A stretch of 64,000 nucleotides of DNA from the NCBI GenBank assembly GCA_945862295.1, contig CAMAXT010000003.1, positions 1 to 64,000 of the forward strand, given 5' to 3'. Position numbers and translations under genes: made by a program. The notes beneath the pieces are model-generated. The model saw nothing but the letters and a program-made list of their open reading frames with translations, made no database searches and was not told where the DNA came from. Positions 1-9,240 of the stretch are shown in pieces. Source of the DNA: Pseudobacteriovorax antillogorgiicola (GTDB taxonomy: Bacteria; Bdellovibrionota_B; Oligoflexia; Oligoflexales; CAIYRB01). Positions within the stretch are counted from its first letter, which is position 1. Every line of letters starts with the position of its first letter.

Positions 1-104
1 TCCGGTTTTTGTTTGCCAAGATGTATGTAAATCCAGTTTTCGCCATTTCGATCGGATATCAAATCACGACAAAACGTTCCAATGACATCTCAGTCTTACG
101 AGAA

Positions 105-137
105 AGATCCCCGACGGCCTTCGGCCTGGGGATGACG
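105..137. repeat. GC-rich REP-like palindrome, copy 1
   Basis: A short imperfect palindrome reading ATCCCCGACGGCC-TTC-GGCCTGGGGAT followed by GACG. Near-identical copies lie at 804-836 and 893-925. It can fold as a hairpin with a GGCC core. It resembles dispersed REP-type intergenic elements. No transposase of the REP-associated kind is visible here. Confidence 0.7.
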
Positions 138-201
138 TGAGTCTGGCCAGTATCGCAGAAAAAAATCGCTATAGTGGGCATGTTCACTAGTATTCTTCTG
201 G

Positions 202-239
202 CAAATAGATATCGAAATACCAAAGGGCAAATTTCAAAC
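202..239. repeat. left arm of long inverted repeat around the four-helix-bundle gene
   Basis: These 38 bases are the reverse complement of 638-682, except for seven extra bases in the right arm. Beyond the arms similarity fades inward and is absent outward, so the ends of the unit are sharp at about 202 and 682. The two arms would pair to bring together the ends of a transcript containing the gene at 270-617. Confidence 0.85.
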
Positions 240-269
240 TGCAAGTCGGATTCGCAAATGTGTCGAAAG

Positions 270-617
270 TTATTTGGCTGTCCCTTTTGCGGTTGCGACG
301 GACTTTGAGAGAATGGCCCTGATCTGTCTTGCTTCATCTATAAGTGGATGAAGCTGAAGACTTGGCATGGATTTCTCCACGACCCTTAGCCAATAATGAG
401 CTTCGCGGATTTCTTTAAGTGCGATCTGAAATTTGTGAACAAAATCTGCTTTAGATTCTGCTCCTTGGGCTTCTTCATAGTTTGCTCCGACAGAAGTGGA
501 ACTTCGTAAGAGTTGGTCGCTTAGTTTCTTCACTGTCGTTTTCGCCGGTATCTTTTCGACCATTCGAATGACTTCGGAAGCAAAATCTACAAGCCGATCA
601 CTGATCTCATTTCTCAT
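270..617 (-). CDS. four-helix bundle protein, 23S rRNA intervening-sequence (S23) family
   Basis: A 115-residue all-helical protein. Family signatures are a conserved RSSTSVGANYEEAQGAES stretch near residues 38-56 and a C-terminal helix with LKEIREAHYWL. Length is normal for the family (about 115-125 residues). Relatives are encoded inside intervening sequences of 23S rRNA in Leptospira and Coxiella and also occur as stand-alone genes; their molecular role is not settled, though they are thought to bind nucleic acid or partner proteins. Here the gene stands alone between inverted repeats 202-239 and 638-682, the layout of such intervening sequences but outside any rRNA. The start is ATG at 615-617, with no strong Shine-Dalgarno. 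The family call is secure; the function is not. Confidence 0.88.
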   Translation of the reverse strand: MRNEISDRLVDFASEVIRMVEKIPAKTTVKKLSDQLLRSSTSVGANYEEAQGAESKADFVHKFQIALKEIREAHYWLRVVEKSMPSLQLHPLIDEARQIRAILSKSVATAKGTAK

Positions 618-637
618 ATTGCACTACCCGGTTTGCT

Positions 638-682
638 GTTTGAAATTTGATATTTGCCCTTTGGTATTTCGATATCTATTTG
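638..682. repeat. right arm of long inverted repeat around the four-helix-bundle gene
   Basis: These 45 bases are the inverse complement of 202-239 with one internal seven-base insertion (or deletion in the other arm). The arm sits just upstream of the start codon of the four-helix-bundle gene, so it lies in its 5' leader. Confidence 0.85.
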
Positions 683-750
683 ATTCAAGTTTAGCCAGCG
701 ACATCGATTGTCACGCAAAAGGAAATGAAACCTCAAAAAATACAGGTGAG

Positions 751-925
751 AAGTGCCATTCTAGCAACAATCTGGGACCCAAACCGCTATCAAAGTTCGC
801 AACAGATCCCCGACGGCCTTCGGCCTGGGGATGACGAGGAAGTGCCATTCTAGCAACAATCTGGGATCCAAACAGCTATCAAAGTTCGCGACAGATCCCC
901 GACGGCCCTCGGCCTGGGGATGACG
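751..925. repeat. 89-bp tandem duplication ending in REP-like palindromes
   Basis: Two head-to-tail units start at 751 and 840 with only a few mismatches. Each begins AAGTGCCATTCTAGCAACAA and ends with the GC-rich palindrome (804-836 and 893-925) also found at 105-137. The palindrome and its leader were therefore duplicated together. No coding capacity is credible here. Confidence 0.85.
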
Positions 926-1062
926 ATTTATAAGGTCTTTTAGAGGCGACGGAAAAACTGATCCGGGCGACCAATGACGAGGGGACCGGCGAAGCATCTG
1001 AGAAGGTATCAATCCCGCACGCAATACTTGCTTATCTTGAACTAAAAAGAAACTAAGGTTTC

Positions 1063-2244
1063 TCAGACTGGATGCACGATGGTCATATGGGAGCCTGTAA
1101 GCTTCGTACCATCGATCTCAAGGCTGTGTTTCCAGTCCAGGGTTTTCATATCAAGAAATTGCAGCTTGCCACCCCCATCGCTGATGACAACTAAATTCTC
1201 ATCTAAACAGACCGCGCTGCCCGTGGGATTTTTCTTTTGCAAAACCTGCTTAACTTTGCCGGAACTCATATCTGAAATGACAACAACATCAGCGGAGGTA
1301 ACAGTAGCAATGACGCTATTCGTTGGTTTATGCCATAAGATACTTAGATACTGGGAAGCTTGACCCTTAAACTTTTTGGCCAACTCCGCATCCGGCGCAC
1401 TAATTGATAATTTTCCCTGAACGCCTCGTTTTCCAAACATCATCTCCGCAGCAGGTTCCGCCTTTGATTCAGCATTTCCGTATCTACTCCAAGACCCAGC
1501 CAAAAACTCGCCATGATCATTCATCGCGAAATGACGCACGCCCGGCCCCAGCTTCGGAGGTGCATGCGATTCAATGACCTTATGGGTACTCATATCTATG
1601 AAGCAGAAATTTGTGTTCTTAAATTCAAATCCGCCGTTGGCGACAGCTAGAACTTTATCCTGATCCAAAAACTTTATTTCGTGTGGATAGACACCGCCGC
1701 TCGGGATGATGTCAATCACCTTTAGGGTCCGACCATCGCGGATACAAAGAAGACCAGTTTCGGCCTTCGGATCCGTCTCACTGGTAACAAAAATACTACC
1801 ATCGTGGTTAAAGCATCCATGCCCACTGAACATCATTCCCAGGCTTGCTTTAACTAGAACCTGATCCTTAAAATCTGATATCGAAGGAAAAACTGTTAGC
1901 TGATCTTGATCTTTCGCAACTCCGACTAACATTTGCAAATGCTTAGGATTTTGGACAACGCTGTGCACATCGTTTTGGACAGGAATTAACCCGGTCTCTT
2001 TTGCTGACAATTTCCGAACTGCAAGGAAATACTTAACAGTATCAATCTCGCGTCTTTTACCGTCTCTGTATCCGGCTGCATAAAATGCTTCTGCCAAAGC
2101 AGGGGAAGACAATGAGATGTCAGAAAACTGCAGAGCTAAAAGACCAAATGTAGTGCTCGTAAACATCGCGAGAAATTCCCGGCGATGTACGGGGACATTT
2201 CGGTCATTTATAGATGCAAACGTCCTCGGCGCAATCATAATCAA
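1063..2244 (-). CDS. DUF1513 family protein with twin-arginine-type leader
   Basis: A 393-residue protein of the DUF1513 family, recognised by the beta-propeller-like core with GHGCFNHDGSIFVTSE near residue 138, then PSGGVYPHEIKF and VLAVANGG. Near residue 22 it has RREFLAMF before a hydrophobic stretch, a twin-arginine signal, so export in folded form is likely. DUF1513 proteins are often encoded near imelysin-type peptidases and di-haem peroxidases in iron-linked loci; none is adjacent here. The biochemical role is unknown. The gene is alone on its strand with about 270 bp before the next gene, in which I see no clear feature apart from a TATAAT at 2501-2506 pointing right. Confidence 0.8.
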   Translation of the reverse strand: MIMIAPRTFASINDRNVPVHRREFLAMFTSTTFGLLALQFSDISLSSPALAEAFYAAGYRDGKRREIDTVKYFLAVRKLSAKETGLIPVQNDVHSVVQNPKHLQMLVGVAKDQDQLTVFPSISDFKDQVLVKASLGMMFSGHGCFNHDGSIFVTSETDPKAETGLLCIRDGRTLKVIDIIPSGGVYPHEIKFLDQDKVLAVANGGFEFKNTNFCFIDMSTHKVIESHAPPKLGPGVRHFAMNDHGEFLAGSWSRYGNAESKAEPAAEMMFGKRGVQGKLSISAPDAELAKKFKGQASQYLSILWHKPTNSVIATVTSADVVVISDMSSGKVKQVLQKKNPTGSAVCLDENLVVISDGGGKLQFLDMKTLDWKHSLEIDGTKLTGSHMTIVHPV

Positions 2245-2540
2245 TACCTTTTATTTCTGTTAGAAATTTGCACTTAGCTAAGTTCTGTACGAATTTGAAG
2301 GAGTTCTTTTTAATGCCCCAAATTTACCACATCCAAATCCGGAGATTGGTGGCAAAATTCATTCTATTATTAAGTTCTCGCGGGATTAGAGTTCTTCAGC
2401 AAGAATGCCAATTAAATTCTTTAAATACAAATAGTTATGGTAATGACGTAAGATTAAGAGTTAAACGACGGCCGGGGTCCAAGGCGTAAAAGCTATCTGA
2501 TATAATATTTAAAATGTTCAAACGAAAAACGGACGGTTTT

Positions 2541-3656
2541 ATGCACGGTTCTTCCCTTTGTCTTAAAATTATTTTGATCACTGCTTTTTTCGGACTTACT
2601 GCCTGCAGAACATCGAGTAACTCTGAACTAAAAACCGATTTGGGACCTGCAGGTAATTCAAAAGTCGTCGATCAATTCAAAAAATATCAGAGCAAAACAG
2701 AGCACTGTGACTCCTCAGGCACTGGTACACGCATCATGCTTACTGGTTTTGGTTTGTTCAGTTCGCCTCCGCGCAATTCCAAAAATGTCGCCTACAACAT
2801 TTCGGGCCTCATCAGCCGGTTCATGTCGACACCGGCTGTTTTCCCAAGTGTGGTAAACACGTCGACGTCAGTCGTAGCTAACAACTTTAAACACACGCAA
2901 TTTGCGCAGTACTCTCATATGCCCGCAAACGCCGAAGGTGCAAAGATCTCTCAAAGAGAACTGATTATTGATCAAAAGCCAGTCACCGTCTGTTTTATCT
3001 TGCTTGACGTGATTTGGGATCAAGCTGCAGCGATCATTCTCTACGAATCCACTCTTTTTAAGCCAGAACGCATCATTATGAGCGGGCTTAATGCCGGCGA
3101 AAAACAGTTTGGTATGTTCGAAGCAGGCGCTGTAAATAACGCGACAGCTTTTGAGGGATTCAAACCCAGCGGTACGCCAAACCTCGACAACATACCTATT
3201 GCTGATACAGCGGGCGACTCACCAGTTTTACCGCGCGGTGACCATGGTATAGAACAGACGATCACAATGACCTGGGATGCGAAAAAGCTTGCGACTTTCA
3301 CTGCCCCAGTCGCAGATGCCATCGTCCGCGACAAGAAAACAAAAGTATTCAATGTTAGAGGGGAAGATGCTGCTCGACCGTCAAACGACTATATCTGCAA
3401 CAATGTCAGCTTTGTTATATTGCACGCTATCAAGGGAGCAGAGATAAACCTCGCCGGTGGGAAGCTTAGATTTGGTCCGAGCCAAAACAGTCCTGCCGCG
3501 GGCTCCGGAATCGAATTTGTCGAAATACCGAAAGCCGTAGCGGACGGAATCAAATCAGCAGGATTTTTCCACTACCCTGACACTGCAACAGACGCTGGTC
3601 AGACCATGTTCGACTGGAGCAAGGTCATCGCAAAAGCGATGATCATAGGCCTTTAA
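2541..3656 (+). CDS. pyroglutamyl-peptidase I-like (C15) lipoprotein
   Basis: A lipoprotein of about 371 residues with lipobox LTAC (cysteine near residue 22) and a C15-peptidase-like domain. Counting from the upstream ATG at 2514, the domain shows LTGFGLFSSPPRN near residue 76, a Glu at 203 in the GLNAGEKQFGMFEAG region, Cys295 in DYICNNVSF and His353 in GFFHYP. These match the Glu-Cys-His triad of pyrrolidone-carboxylate peptidases, which remove N-terminal pyroglutamate. Classical enzymes are cytoplasmic and about 215 residues, so an exported, larger form is unusual. ATG 2541 is preferred because it gives a compact lipoprotein signal; 2514 sits almost on a TATAAT box. The next gene starts two bases after the stop, so they form an operon. 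Confidence 0.75.
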   Translation: MHGSSLCLKIILITAFFGLTACRTSSNSELKTDLGPAGNSKVVDQFKKYQSKTEHCDSSGTGTRIMLTGFGLFSSPPRNSKNVAYNISGLISRFMSTPAVFPSVVNTSTSVVANNFKHTQFAQYSHMPANAEGAKISQRELIIDQKPVTVCFILLDVIWDQAAAIILYESTLFKPERIIMSGLNAGEKQFGMFEAGAVNNATAFEGFKPSGTPNLDNIPIADTAGDSPVLPRGDHGIEQTITMTWDAKKLATFTAPVADAIVRDKKTKVFNVRGEDAARPSNDYICNNVSFVILHAIKGAEINLAGGKLRFGPSQNSPAAGSGIEFVEIPKAVADGIKSAGFFHYPDTATDAGQTMFDWSKVIAKAMIIGL

Positions 3657-3658
3657 AC

Positions 3659-5452
3659 ATGAATAAAGTCTCACTAGCGACCGCATTCTTATGCTTAATG
3701 CTTACTAATGAGGTTAGAGCTGATCTCCAGTCTGCACTCTGGGACACTGACATAGTCGAACGTTTGGAATCGAGTGGCCTAGGTCTTTCAGACTTGTTTC
3801 CAACTCCGAACCAACAGACAGCTGATTTAAAAAGAAATCCCTTCTACCTCAGCATTGTCGAACATCTCAAGAATGACCTAACGGCATTGCAAAAAGCAGA
3901 TCCCAAACTTTCTGTAACCATGGCAACTTCGCATCGTCTCTTCAATATCGCTTGGCTCAAAAGCAACAACAGTTTTTTTGAACTCGCCGGCATCGTCAAC
4001 CGTGCTGATCGTCAACCATTTCATCAAAGCAGTAGCTGTGGCGAAATCAGACTGATCTACCGGCTTGCTTACACTGTTTTAGAAAAAGGGCACGACATAC
4101 ATTCGCGTCTGCCCTTTACTATCAACATGGTTTTCGTTCCGCCCTCGGAATCGGTCTCATTCAAGGGCTGCGAAAAGCATGTGAAAAACTGGGAAACATT
4201 TTTACATTCAGCGAAAAAAGGAGAGACTTCCGAAATTAAACGCCTTCTCGGAATCGATTCCACTAGCCTAAAGTCTGTTGAAATCAATATGCAATCTGTG
4301 CGCTGGCCCTCAACAACTAGAGGGGATTTGGCAGCACATGCAGAGTACCTCCTGCGTGTTTTTCGAATAGTAGATGGACGCATGCAACTTGCATCACTGG
4401 AAAACACACCTGACGTCGACAGAATAAAAAGTACGCCGGCGCTGAAACAATCTTTAATATCCTGGATAAAAGAAAACCTCGAAGGCATCAATACCGGTAC
4501 CGCAACTGCTCCGGAAGAATTCCTAGCGAAAAAGGCAACGTCTGTTAGTCCCCGAGGACTTTCCCGACGCGCCAACCGGCCGTGGTCTGGTATTTTTAAG
4601 CCGGAGGACTTTGCACAGGTCGACTTTAAAAAACTTACCTACATTAAATCTCCTGCAGCATTGCTACGCCGACTTGATGACAGCAGCTGTGCTGGATGTC
4701 ATCAAAACCGCAGCGTTGCTGGTTTTCATCTTCTGGGAGTTGATCGCAAAGGGACTAGCGCCTTCAACTCACTAGCTGTTCCTGGGTCTCCGCATTTTAT
4801 GAATGACTTGAATAGACGGGCTGTCTACCTGGAATCTTTAAAAAACGGTGGTAAACCTGATATTTTTCGCCCCTTCAGCGAACGAACGTTGACTGAGGCT
4901 GGTGAAGCGGGAGCCCATTGCGGATTAGGCGACCCGGGTTTTTCAACATGGACATGTAGTGCAGAACTGCGTTGTCAATCCTACGGATTGGAGTCAGGGG
5001 ACAAAACCGTCGGTCAATGCTTCTCTGCCGGAAAAGTTAGCGACGTCGGTGAACCCTGCGAAATCGGCACGATGATACCTGATACAAACCCACATAAAGA
5101 CAAAGTGAAACATACTCAAAACCGTTCGTGTAGCAACAACGGCATCTGCGAAGAAAACTACGTCGGGTTTCCAGAAGGAATGTGTGCTGTGTCTTGCGAT
5201 TCTAAATCCAAGCAAATGAATTGTGGATCGATCGCTTTACTTTTTGAGTTCAACAATTGTTTGGGCAAAGGTTTACCGTTTACGAAATGCCTTGCTGAAA
5301 ACACTCGTCCTGCAGGTCTAAGAATTTGTTCTACCGACATCCCTTGCCGCGATGACTACATCTGTGCTGGGCCACCAGAAAAAGCAGGAACCTGTATTCC
5401 TCCTTATTTCCTTTTCCAAATGCGTGTCGACGGACACCCAAAGCCAACATAA
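3659..5452 (+). CDS. secreted Cys-rich protein with one CXXCH haem motif
   Basis: A 597-residue exported protein with a signal peptide ending near VRA (residues 1-21). The middle is unrecognised. Around residue 345 there is SSCAGCHQNR, a single c-type haem attachment motif, followed by a Cys-rich C-terminal third with many paired cysteines that suggest disulphides. The arrangement resembles secreted proteins of myxobacteria-like and Oligoflexia-like genomes, where a solitary CXXCH lies in a long extracytoplasmic protein. It follows the peptidase-like lipoprotein by two bases and is probably co-transcribed. The function is unknown; haem binding is inferred from the motif only. Confidence 0.7.
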   Translation: MNKVSLATAFLCLMLTNEVRADLQSALWDTDIVERLESSGLGLSDLFPTPNQQTADLKRNPFYLSIVEHLKNDLTALQKADPKLSVTMATSHRLFNIAWLKSNNSFFELAGIVNRADRQPFHQSSSCGEIRLIYRLAYTVLEKGHDIHSRLPFTINMVFVPPSESVSFKGCEKHVKNWETFLHSAKKGETSEIKRLLGIDSTSLKSVEINMQSVRWPSTTRGDLAAHAEYLLRVFRIVDGRMQLASLENTPDVDRIKSTPALKQSLISWIKENLEGINTGTATAPEEFLAKKATSVSPRGLSRRANRPWSGIFKPEDFAQVDFKKLTYIKSPAALLRRLDDSSCAGCHQNRSVAGFHLLGVDRKGTSAFNSLAVPGSPHFMNDLNRRAVYLESLKNGGKPDIFRPFSERTLTEAGEAGAHCGLGDPGFSTWTCSAELRCQSYGLESGDKTVGQCFSAGKVSDVGEPCEIGTMIPDTNPHKDKVKHTQNRSCSNNGICEENYVGFPEGMCAVSCDSKSKQMNCGSIALLFEFNNCLGKGLPFTKCLAENTRPAGLRICSTDIPCRDDYICAGPPEKAGTCIPPYFLFQMRVDGHPKPT

Positions 5453-5540
5453 CAGCTGTATTCACTCTTAAACGCCATGATATCGCTGACAAATCTCATT
5501 TTGAGGTAATTTTTGCGCAAAAAATGCCGAAACTATTGCT

Positions 5541-7880
5541 ATGAGCGATCAAGGCGAAAAACTTAAACTCACTTACCTACCGGCCCAAGCCCGCATCAGA
5601 CTTGTGCTTACAAAAGCCGCTTGTGACCGGAGTTTACATCCACCCGAAGATATCATCAAACGAGCTGTCGCGCGCCTCGACCAAGGTGTTCAAGACGGTA
5701 GTTTAGCTTTTTACAATCTATATAGTGCGCGATTAGAGCTACTCTGGCAACGCATGCGCAGTGCAAAATTCAAACCAGAAAAAATGATCGCTCTCACACT
5801 TGCAGCAGGTACACCGCCACTGCCGGAGATAAAAGTCATCCCTGGTCCGGCACCTTTTATCGCTTCACTGACAATCGATGCGACTACAGAAAAAGTTTCT
5901 ACCTGGCGCTTTGAATTTGTAAAACTCACAGTCCAGAGGCGGCTCGCAGAACTAGAGATCAACGCACATCCGGACTCTGCGATGCTCCAAGCAATTTTCG
6001 TCCGCGCTTTACGTGGCAAAAAGATAAACCACATGCCTCTTAGCGCTGCTCCGCCTCTATCAAAAAAACAAGGCGAACACTTCCATGTTCTCCCTCGCGG
6101 TGCAACAGGAGATCTAGTTCTCGTCATCAATAACATCTCATCTGTTGCTACGGAAGAAGCGCGAACTGCATTGCTGGACTGGCTTGGCAAATATGTTGCG
6201 GGCGCGGGCCTAAAGTCTGCCAGTAAAAACTATCTATTTCTAAAAGACGACATCGAGAACCGCTTAAAATCGTTTCTACGTGGACCAGAACGTCTTAACA
6301 TCGATCTTCCAGCTGTGATCTTGGCAGCCTTAGCTGAGCCAAAGCAGACCGTAGTGAAGGCGTTTTTGCCCAAGACCCGTGATCCTGAATCAGGATCAGG
6401 ATCAGACATCCAGGGCAAGGCAACGAAAAGAGCAATCATGCCGCCTAAACCGCAGGACGCGATCTCTCTCGACTTCAATAGAAATTCATTTTTCGAAATC
6501 ACGGTCGAACCAGACAAGATGAATGCAAAATTACATATTATCTCTGACCGTATCTACGATGACCCCTCTAGTCTAACATCCGAAAAAATAAACTCATTCG
6601 CTAAATCAAAAGGCATTGTTTTTGGCATCAAAATGAATTTTTTTGATGAGTTCAAGGCCGCAGTCACAGATCGCAAAGAAACCAAAATTTTTGATCTAGC
6701 CATAGGTAAGACAGCGATCACACCAAGTGACCCTTACCTGCACACTACCTACAAAGATGCTAAGAGTGATCAGAAGGGCGCAAACATTCGTGACCGTCAG
6801 CAAGGACACTTTGTAAAGAAAAACGATGTCATTGCAGAGGTCGCTTATAAGACAAAAGGCGAGAATGGCACTGATGTTTTTGGCAACATTCTTTCATTTG
6901 TACCTCCCGGCCTACCGGGTATTTCCTGCGGTAGCAACGTCGAAGTACGCGATAAATCAACGTTTATTGCTACAAAAGACGGCTTACCAACTGTGACCGA
7001 AAATGCTGTTTCAGTAGAGCCAGCTTATATTCACCAAGGTAACGTCAATCTAAGTACCGGTAACATCAATTTTGACGGACCTGTCGTGATTCTGGGTAAT
7101 ATCGAATATGGAGCAATTGTTTCGGCCAAAGGTGATCTCGAGGTCAAAGGAGTCATTGAAGAGGCCGTTATTAAGTGCGCAGGCACATTGCGGGCAACTG
7201 GTATAATTTCTGGTCCAAAAGGCTTGATCAAAGTTGGCGGTGATGCCCACGTTTCATTCATTAACAATGCCAAAGTCGAAGTTCAAGCGGATCTATTTGT
7301 TACTGGTAATATTTCCAATTCAAAAATATTAGTTGCGAGATCATTGACTATCACCAGTGAAGATTCCTCGATTGTCGGTGGCTCACTTTACTTTGGGCAA
7401 GTCTTAAATTGTAAAAATCTCGGAAAATCCGCTGGCCAAACGACAACTGTCAACGGTGGCTCAGATCCATTTTTAGAACGAAAGATCGCGATCAGAATCA
7501 ATAGACTCTCGAATCTTGAATCCATCAAGGACGATATTAAAAAAAGTAGCCGTCACCTGGGTGGCATCAAAGCCGCCTCCACCTCCAAACGGCACATCTC
7601 TCGCCGCGATAACCTAAAGAATGCTCTAGAACATATCACTAAGATTATCGAAAAAGTTGAAGAACAACTTGCTGCATTAAAAGCGCAGATGACTAGCTTT
7701 GACAACACGAAAATCAATGTCAAAGGAACTCTTTCACAAAACTGTAAAATTACACTCGACGGCAAGCATATCGTAGTCCCAGGTGATGTAATTGAGGTTG
7801 CAGTATTCAGTAAACGAGTAAAAGGTAGCTTCATTGTGGCACTTACGGAAACTAATGACTCAGGCCAGAAATCCGCGTAG
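5541..7880 (+). CDS. fapA: FapA family protein (DUF342)
   Basis: A 779-residue protein of the FapA/DUF342 family. The first 330 residues are poorly conserved. Residues about 330-680 contain the FapA core, including a repetitive parallel-beta stretch (GPVVILGNIEYGAIVSAKGD and LRATGIISGPKGLIKVGGDA). Residues about 685-730 form a charged helix, then a short beta tail. Family members are polymer-forming or cell-envelope/flagellar-associated cytoplasmic proteins of uncertain role. It lies 88 bp after the previous gene, and its last 26 bases overlap a possible ATG (7855) for the amine oxidase that follows, which suggests translational coupling. The symbol denotes family membership only. Confidence 0.8.
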   Translation: MSDQGEKLKLTYLPAQARIRLVLTKAACDRSLHPPEDIIKRAVARLDQGVQDGSLAFYNLYSARLELLWQRMRSAKFKPEKMIALTLAAGTPPLPEIKVIPGPAPFIASLTIDATTEKVSTWRFEFVKLTVQRRLAELEINAHPDSAMLQAIFVRALRGKKINHMPLSAAPPLSKKQGEHFHVLPRGATGDLVLVINNISSVATEEARTALLDWLGKYVAGAGLKSASKNYLFLKDDIENRLKSFLRGPERLNIDLPAVILAALAEPKQTVVKAFLPKTRDPESGSGSDIQGKATKRAIMPPKPQDAISLDFNRNSFFEITVEPDKMNAKLHIISDRIYDDPSSLTSEKINSFAKSKGIVFGIKMNFFDEFKAAVTDRKETKIFDLAIGKTAITPSDPYLHTTYKDAKSDQKGANIRDRQQGHFVKKNDVIAEVAYKTKGENGTDVFGNILSFVPPGLPGISCGSNVEVRDKSTFIATKDGLPTVTENAVSVEPAYIHQGNVNLSTGNINFDGPVVILGNIEYGAIVSAKGDLEVKGVIEEAVIKCAGTLRATGIISGPKGLIKVGGDAHVSFINNAKVEVQADLFVTGNISNSKILVARSLTITSEDSSIVGGSLYFGQVLNCKNLGKSAGQTTTVNGGSDPFLERKIAIRINRLSNLESIKDDIKKSSRHLGGIKAASTSKRHISRRDNLKNALEHITKIIEKVEEQLAALKAQMTSFDNTKINVKGTLSQNCKITLDGKHIVVPGDVIEVAVFSKRVKGSFIVALTETNDSGQKSA

Positions 7881-7921
7881 GATCTGTTCGATCAAACTCG
7901 AACCTAGACTCGGATCACCGT

Positions 7922-9220
7922 ATCAATACAAAGTCACAAAAAATCGCAATTGTTGGTAGTGGCGTCGCTGGGCTTGCTGCTGCATGGATTTTGGGTGAAC
8001 GCTACAACATCACACTATTCGAAAAAAAATCTGCACTTGGGCTTGGCCATCTTAGTTACAGAGTTTCTAAGGAAGACGGCGGACACAAAATCGATATACC
8101 GCCGCGCGTCATTAACGCAACCCACTACCAACATCTTTTCGAGTTGATTGGCGAGACCGGACTTACAACCTACAAGGTTCGACAACAACCGAGTTTTTCA
8201 TTCAAAGACGGCCAGACTTATTTAGCATTCAAGACTTACAATCTGTTTAACTCATCTGTTAGTCTCCCTAATTTTTCGCCGGTAACATTGCGCTGGCTGC
8301 TCTCGCATGGGTTGGAACTCAAGCGTTGGTTTTCCTTTATTAGGTCCGTCTCTACACAGGAACTTTCGGTTGACGTTCACCGCCAGAAGTCTAAGACACT
8401 ATCGGAATATTTGCGGGCTAAAGGCTACTCAGATGAGTTTGTTTTTGGATTCTTATTCCCGATGTGGTCGCTCATGTGTACATGCGATTATCCACATGTA
8501 GAAAATTTTCCAATCGTCCCTATTATAGAGCTCTTTCGTGATTTCACGGGCAGCGCGTCAACGAGACGCATCTTAGGTGGAAGTGAAGCTTTAGAAAATA
8601 AAGTCAGAACACGCATTAAAGATGCTCATTTTGAAGTAGGAGTCGAACAGCTAAGACAATCTGGAGACAAGATCATAGTCTGTAGCGAACTCGGCGAACA
8701 AGAATTTGATCACGTCATCATAGCAACTGAACCAACGCATGCCAAAAAATTGGCAGCAGCTGTCTACCCGGTCGAACACGATTTGATCGATAAAATCCCA
8801 ACATACGATACCCATATGGTGATGCACAGAGACTCTGCACTCATGCCAAAGAACCACGCTTCGTGGGCGCCAGTGAATATGTTTTGGGATCCCGTGGAAA
8901 ATAAATCATCGGCGACACTTTGGATGAATCAACTCGAGGCGCACAACGATTTACAGAACTCCATCTTTCAATCATGGGACCCTATTGTCGAACCAGATGA
9001 ATCTCTAGTCCTAGCTCGCCGCACCTTTCGGCGTTCACTTGCGTCAACCAAGTCTGAGAAGGCCACCAAAGAACTCCGCGAACGAATGACAACCATGGGC
9101 GACCGAAGGTTGTGGTTTGCAGGTTCTTATGTTTCCGCCGGCATCCCGCTGCTAGAAAACGGCGTCCATTCAGCCAAAATCGTATGTGCGCGCATCCTCG
9201 AACAGTTAAACCCGGCTTAA
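7922..9220 (+). CDS. FAD-dependent amine oxidase / protoporphyrinogen-oxidase-like protein, 5' end abnormal
   Basis: The frame encodes a flavoprotein of the amine-oxidase/NAD(P)-binding Rossmann type. It begins with KIAIVGSGVAGLAAAWIL (GXGXXG dinucleotide motif) and ends with the usual FAD-binding LWFAGSYVSAGIPLLENGVHSA. The domain start at about 7940 has no ATG, GTG or TTG upstream in frame back to the stop at 7856-7858. The first candidate (TTG 7991) would cut away the nucleotide-binding motif, so it is not the true start. An ATG at 7855 in the +1-shifted frame could join if one base were skipped at the A6 run 7938-7943. The coordinate given is therefore approximate. Close relatives work on polyprenyl, amine or carotenoid-like substrates; none can be assigned. 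Confidence 0.75.
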   Translation: MNTKSQKIAIVGSGVAGLAAAWILGERYNITLFEKKSALGLGHLSYRVSKEDGGHKIDIPPRVINATHYQHLFELIGETGLTTYKVRQQPSFSFKDGQTYLAFKTYNLFNSSVSLPNFSPVTLRWLLSHGLELKRWFSFIRSVSTQELSVDVHRQKSKTLSEYLRAKGYSDEFVFGFLFPMWSLMCTCDYPHVENFPIVPIIELFRDFTGSASTRRILGGSEALENKVRTRIKDAHFEVGVEQLRQSGDKIIVCSELGEQEFDHVIIATEPTHAKKLAAAVYPVEHDLIDKIPTYDTHMVMHRDSALMPKNHASWAPVNMFWDPVENKSSATLWMNQLEAHNDLQNSIFQSWDPIVEPDESLVLARRTFRRSLASTKSEKATKELRERMTTMGDRRLWFAGSYVSAGIPLLENGVHSAKIVCARILEQLNPA

Positions 9221-9240
9221 ACCAGATTAATGGTATGTGT

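Noticed and set aside
1-200. Gene at the left edge
   Set aside because: The minus frame at 59-337 runs through the palindrome and inverted repeat and overlaps the four-helix gene; no family.
2268-2489. Possible small protein with AAGGAG ahead of ATG 2313
   Set aside because: Basic, atypical composition, no family and no conserved context; the TATAAT at 2501 indicates promoter space.
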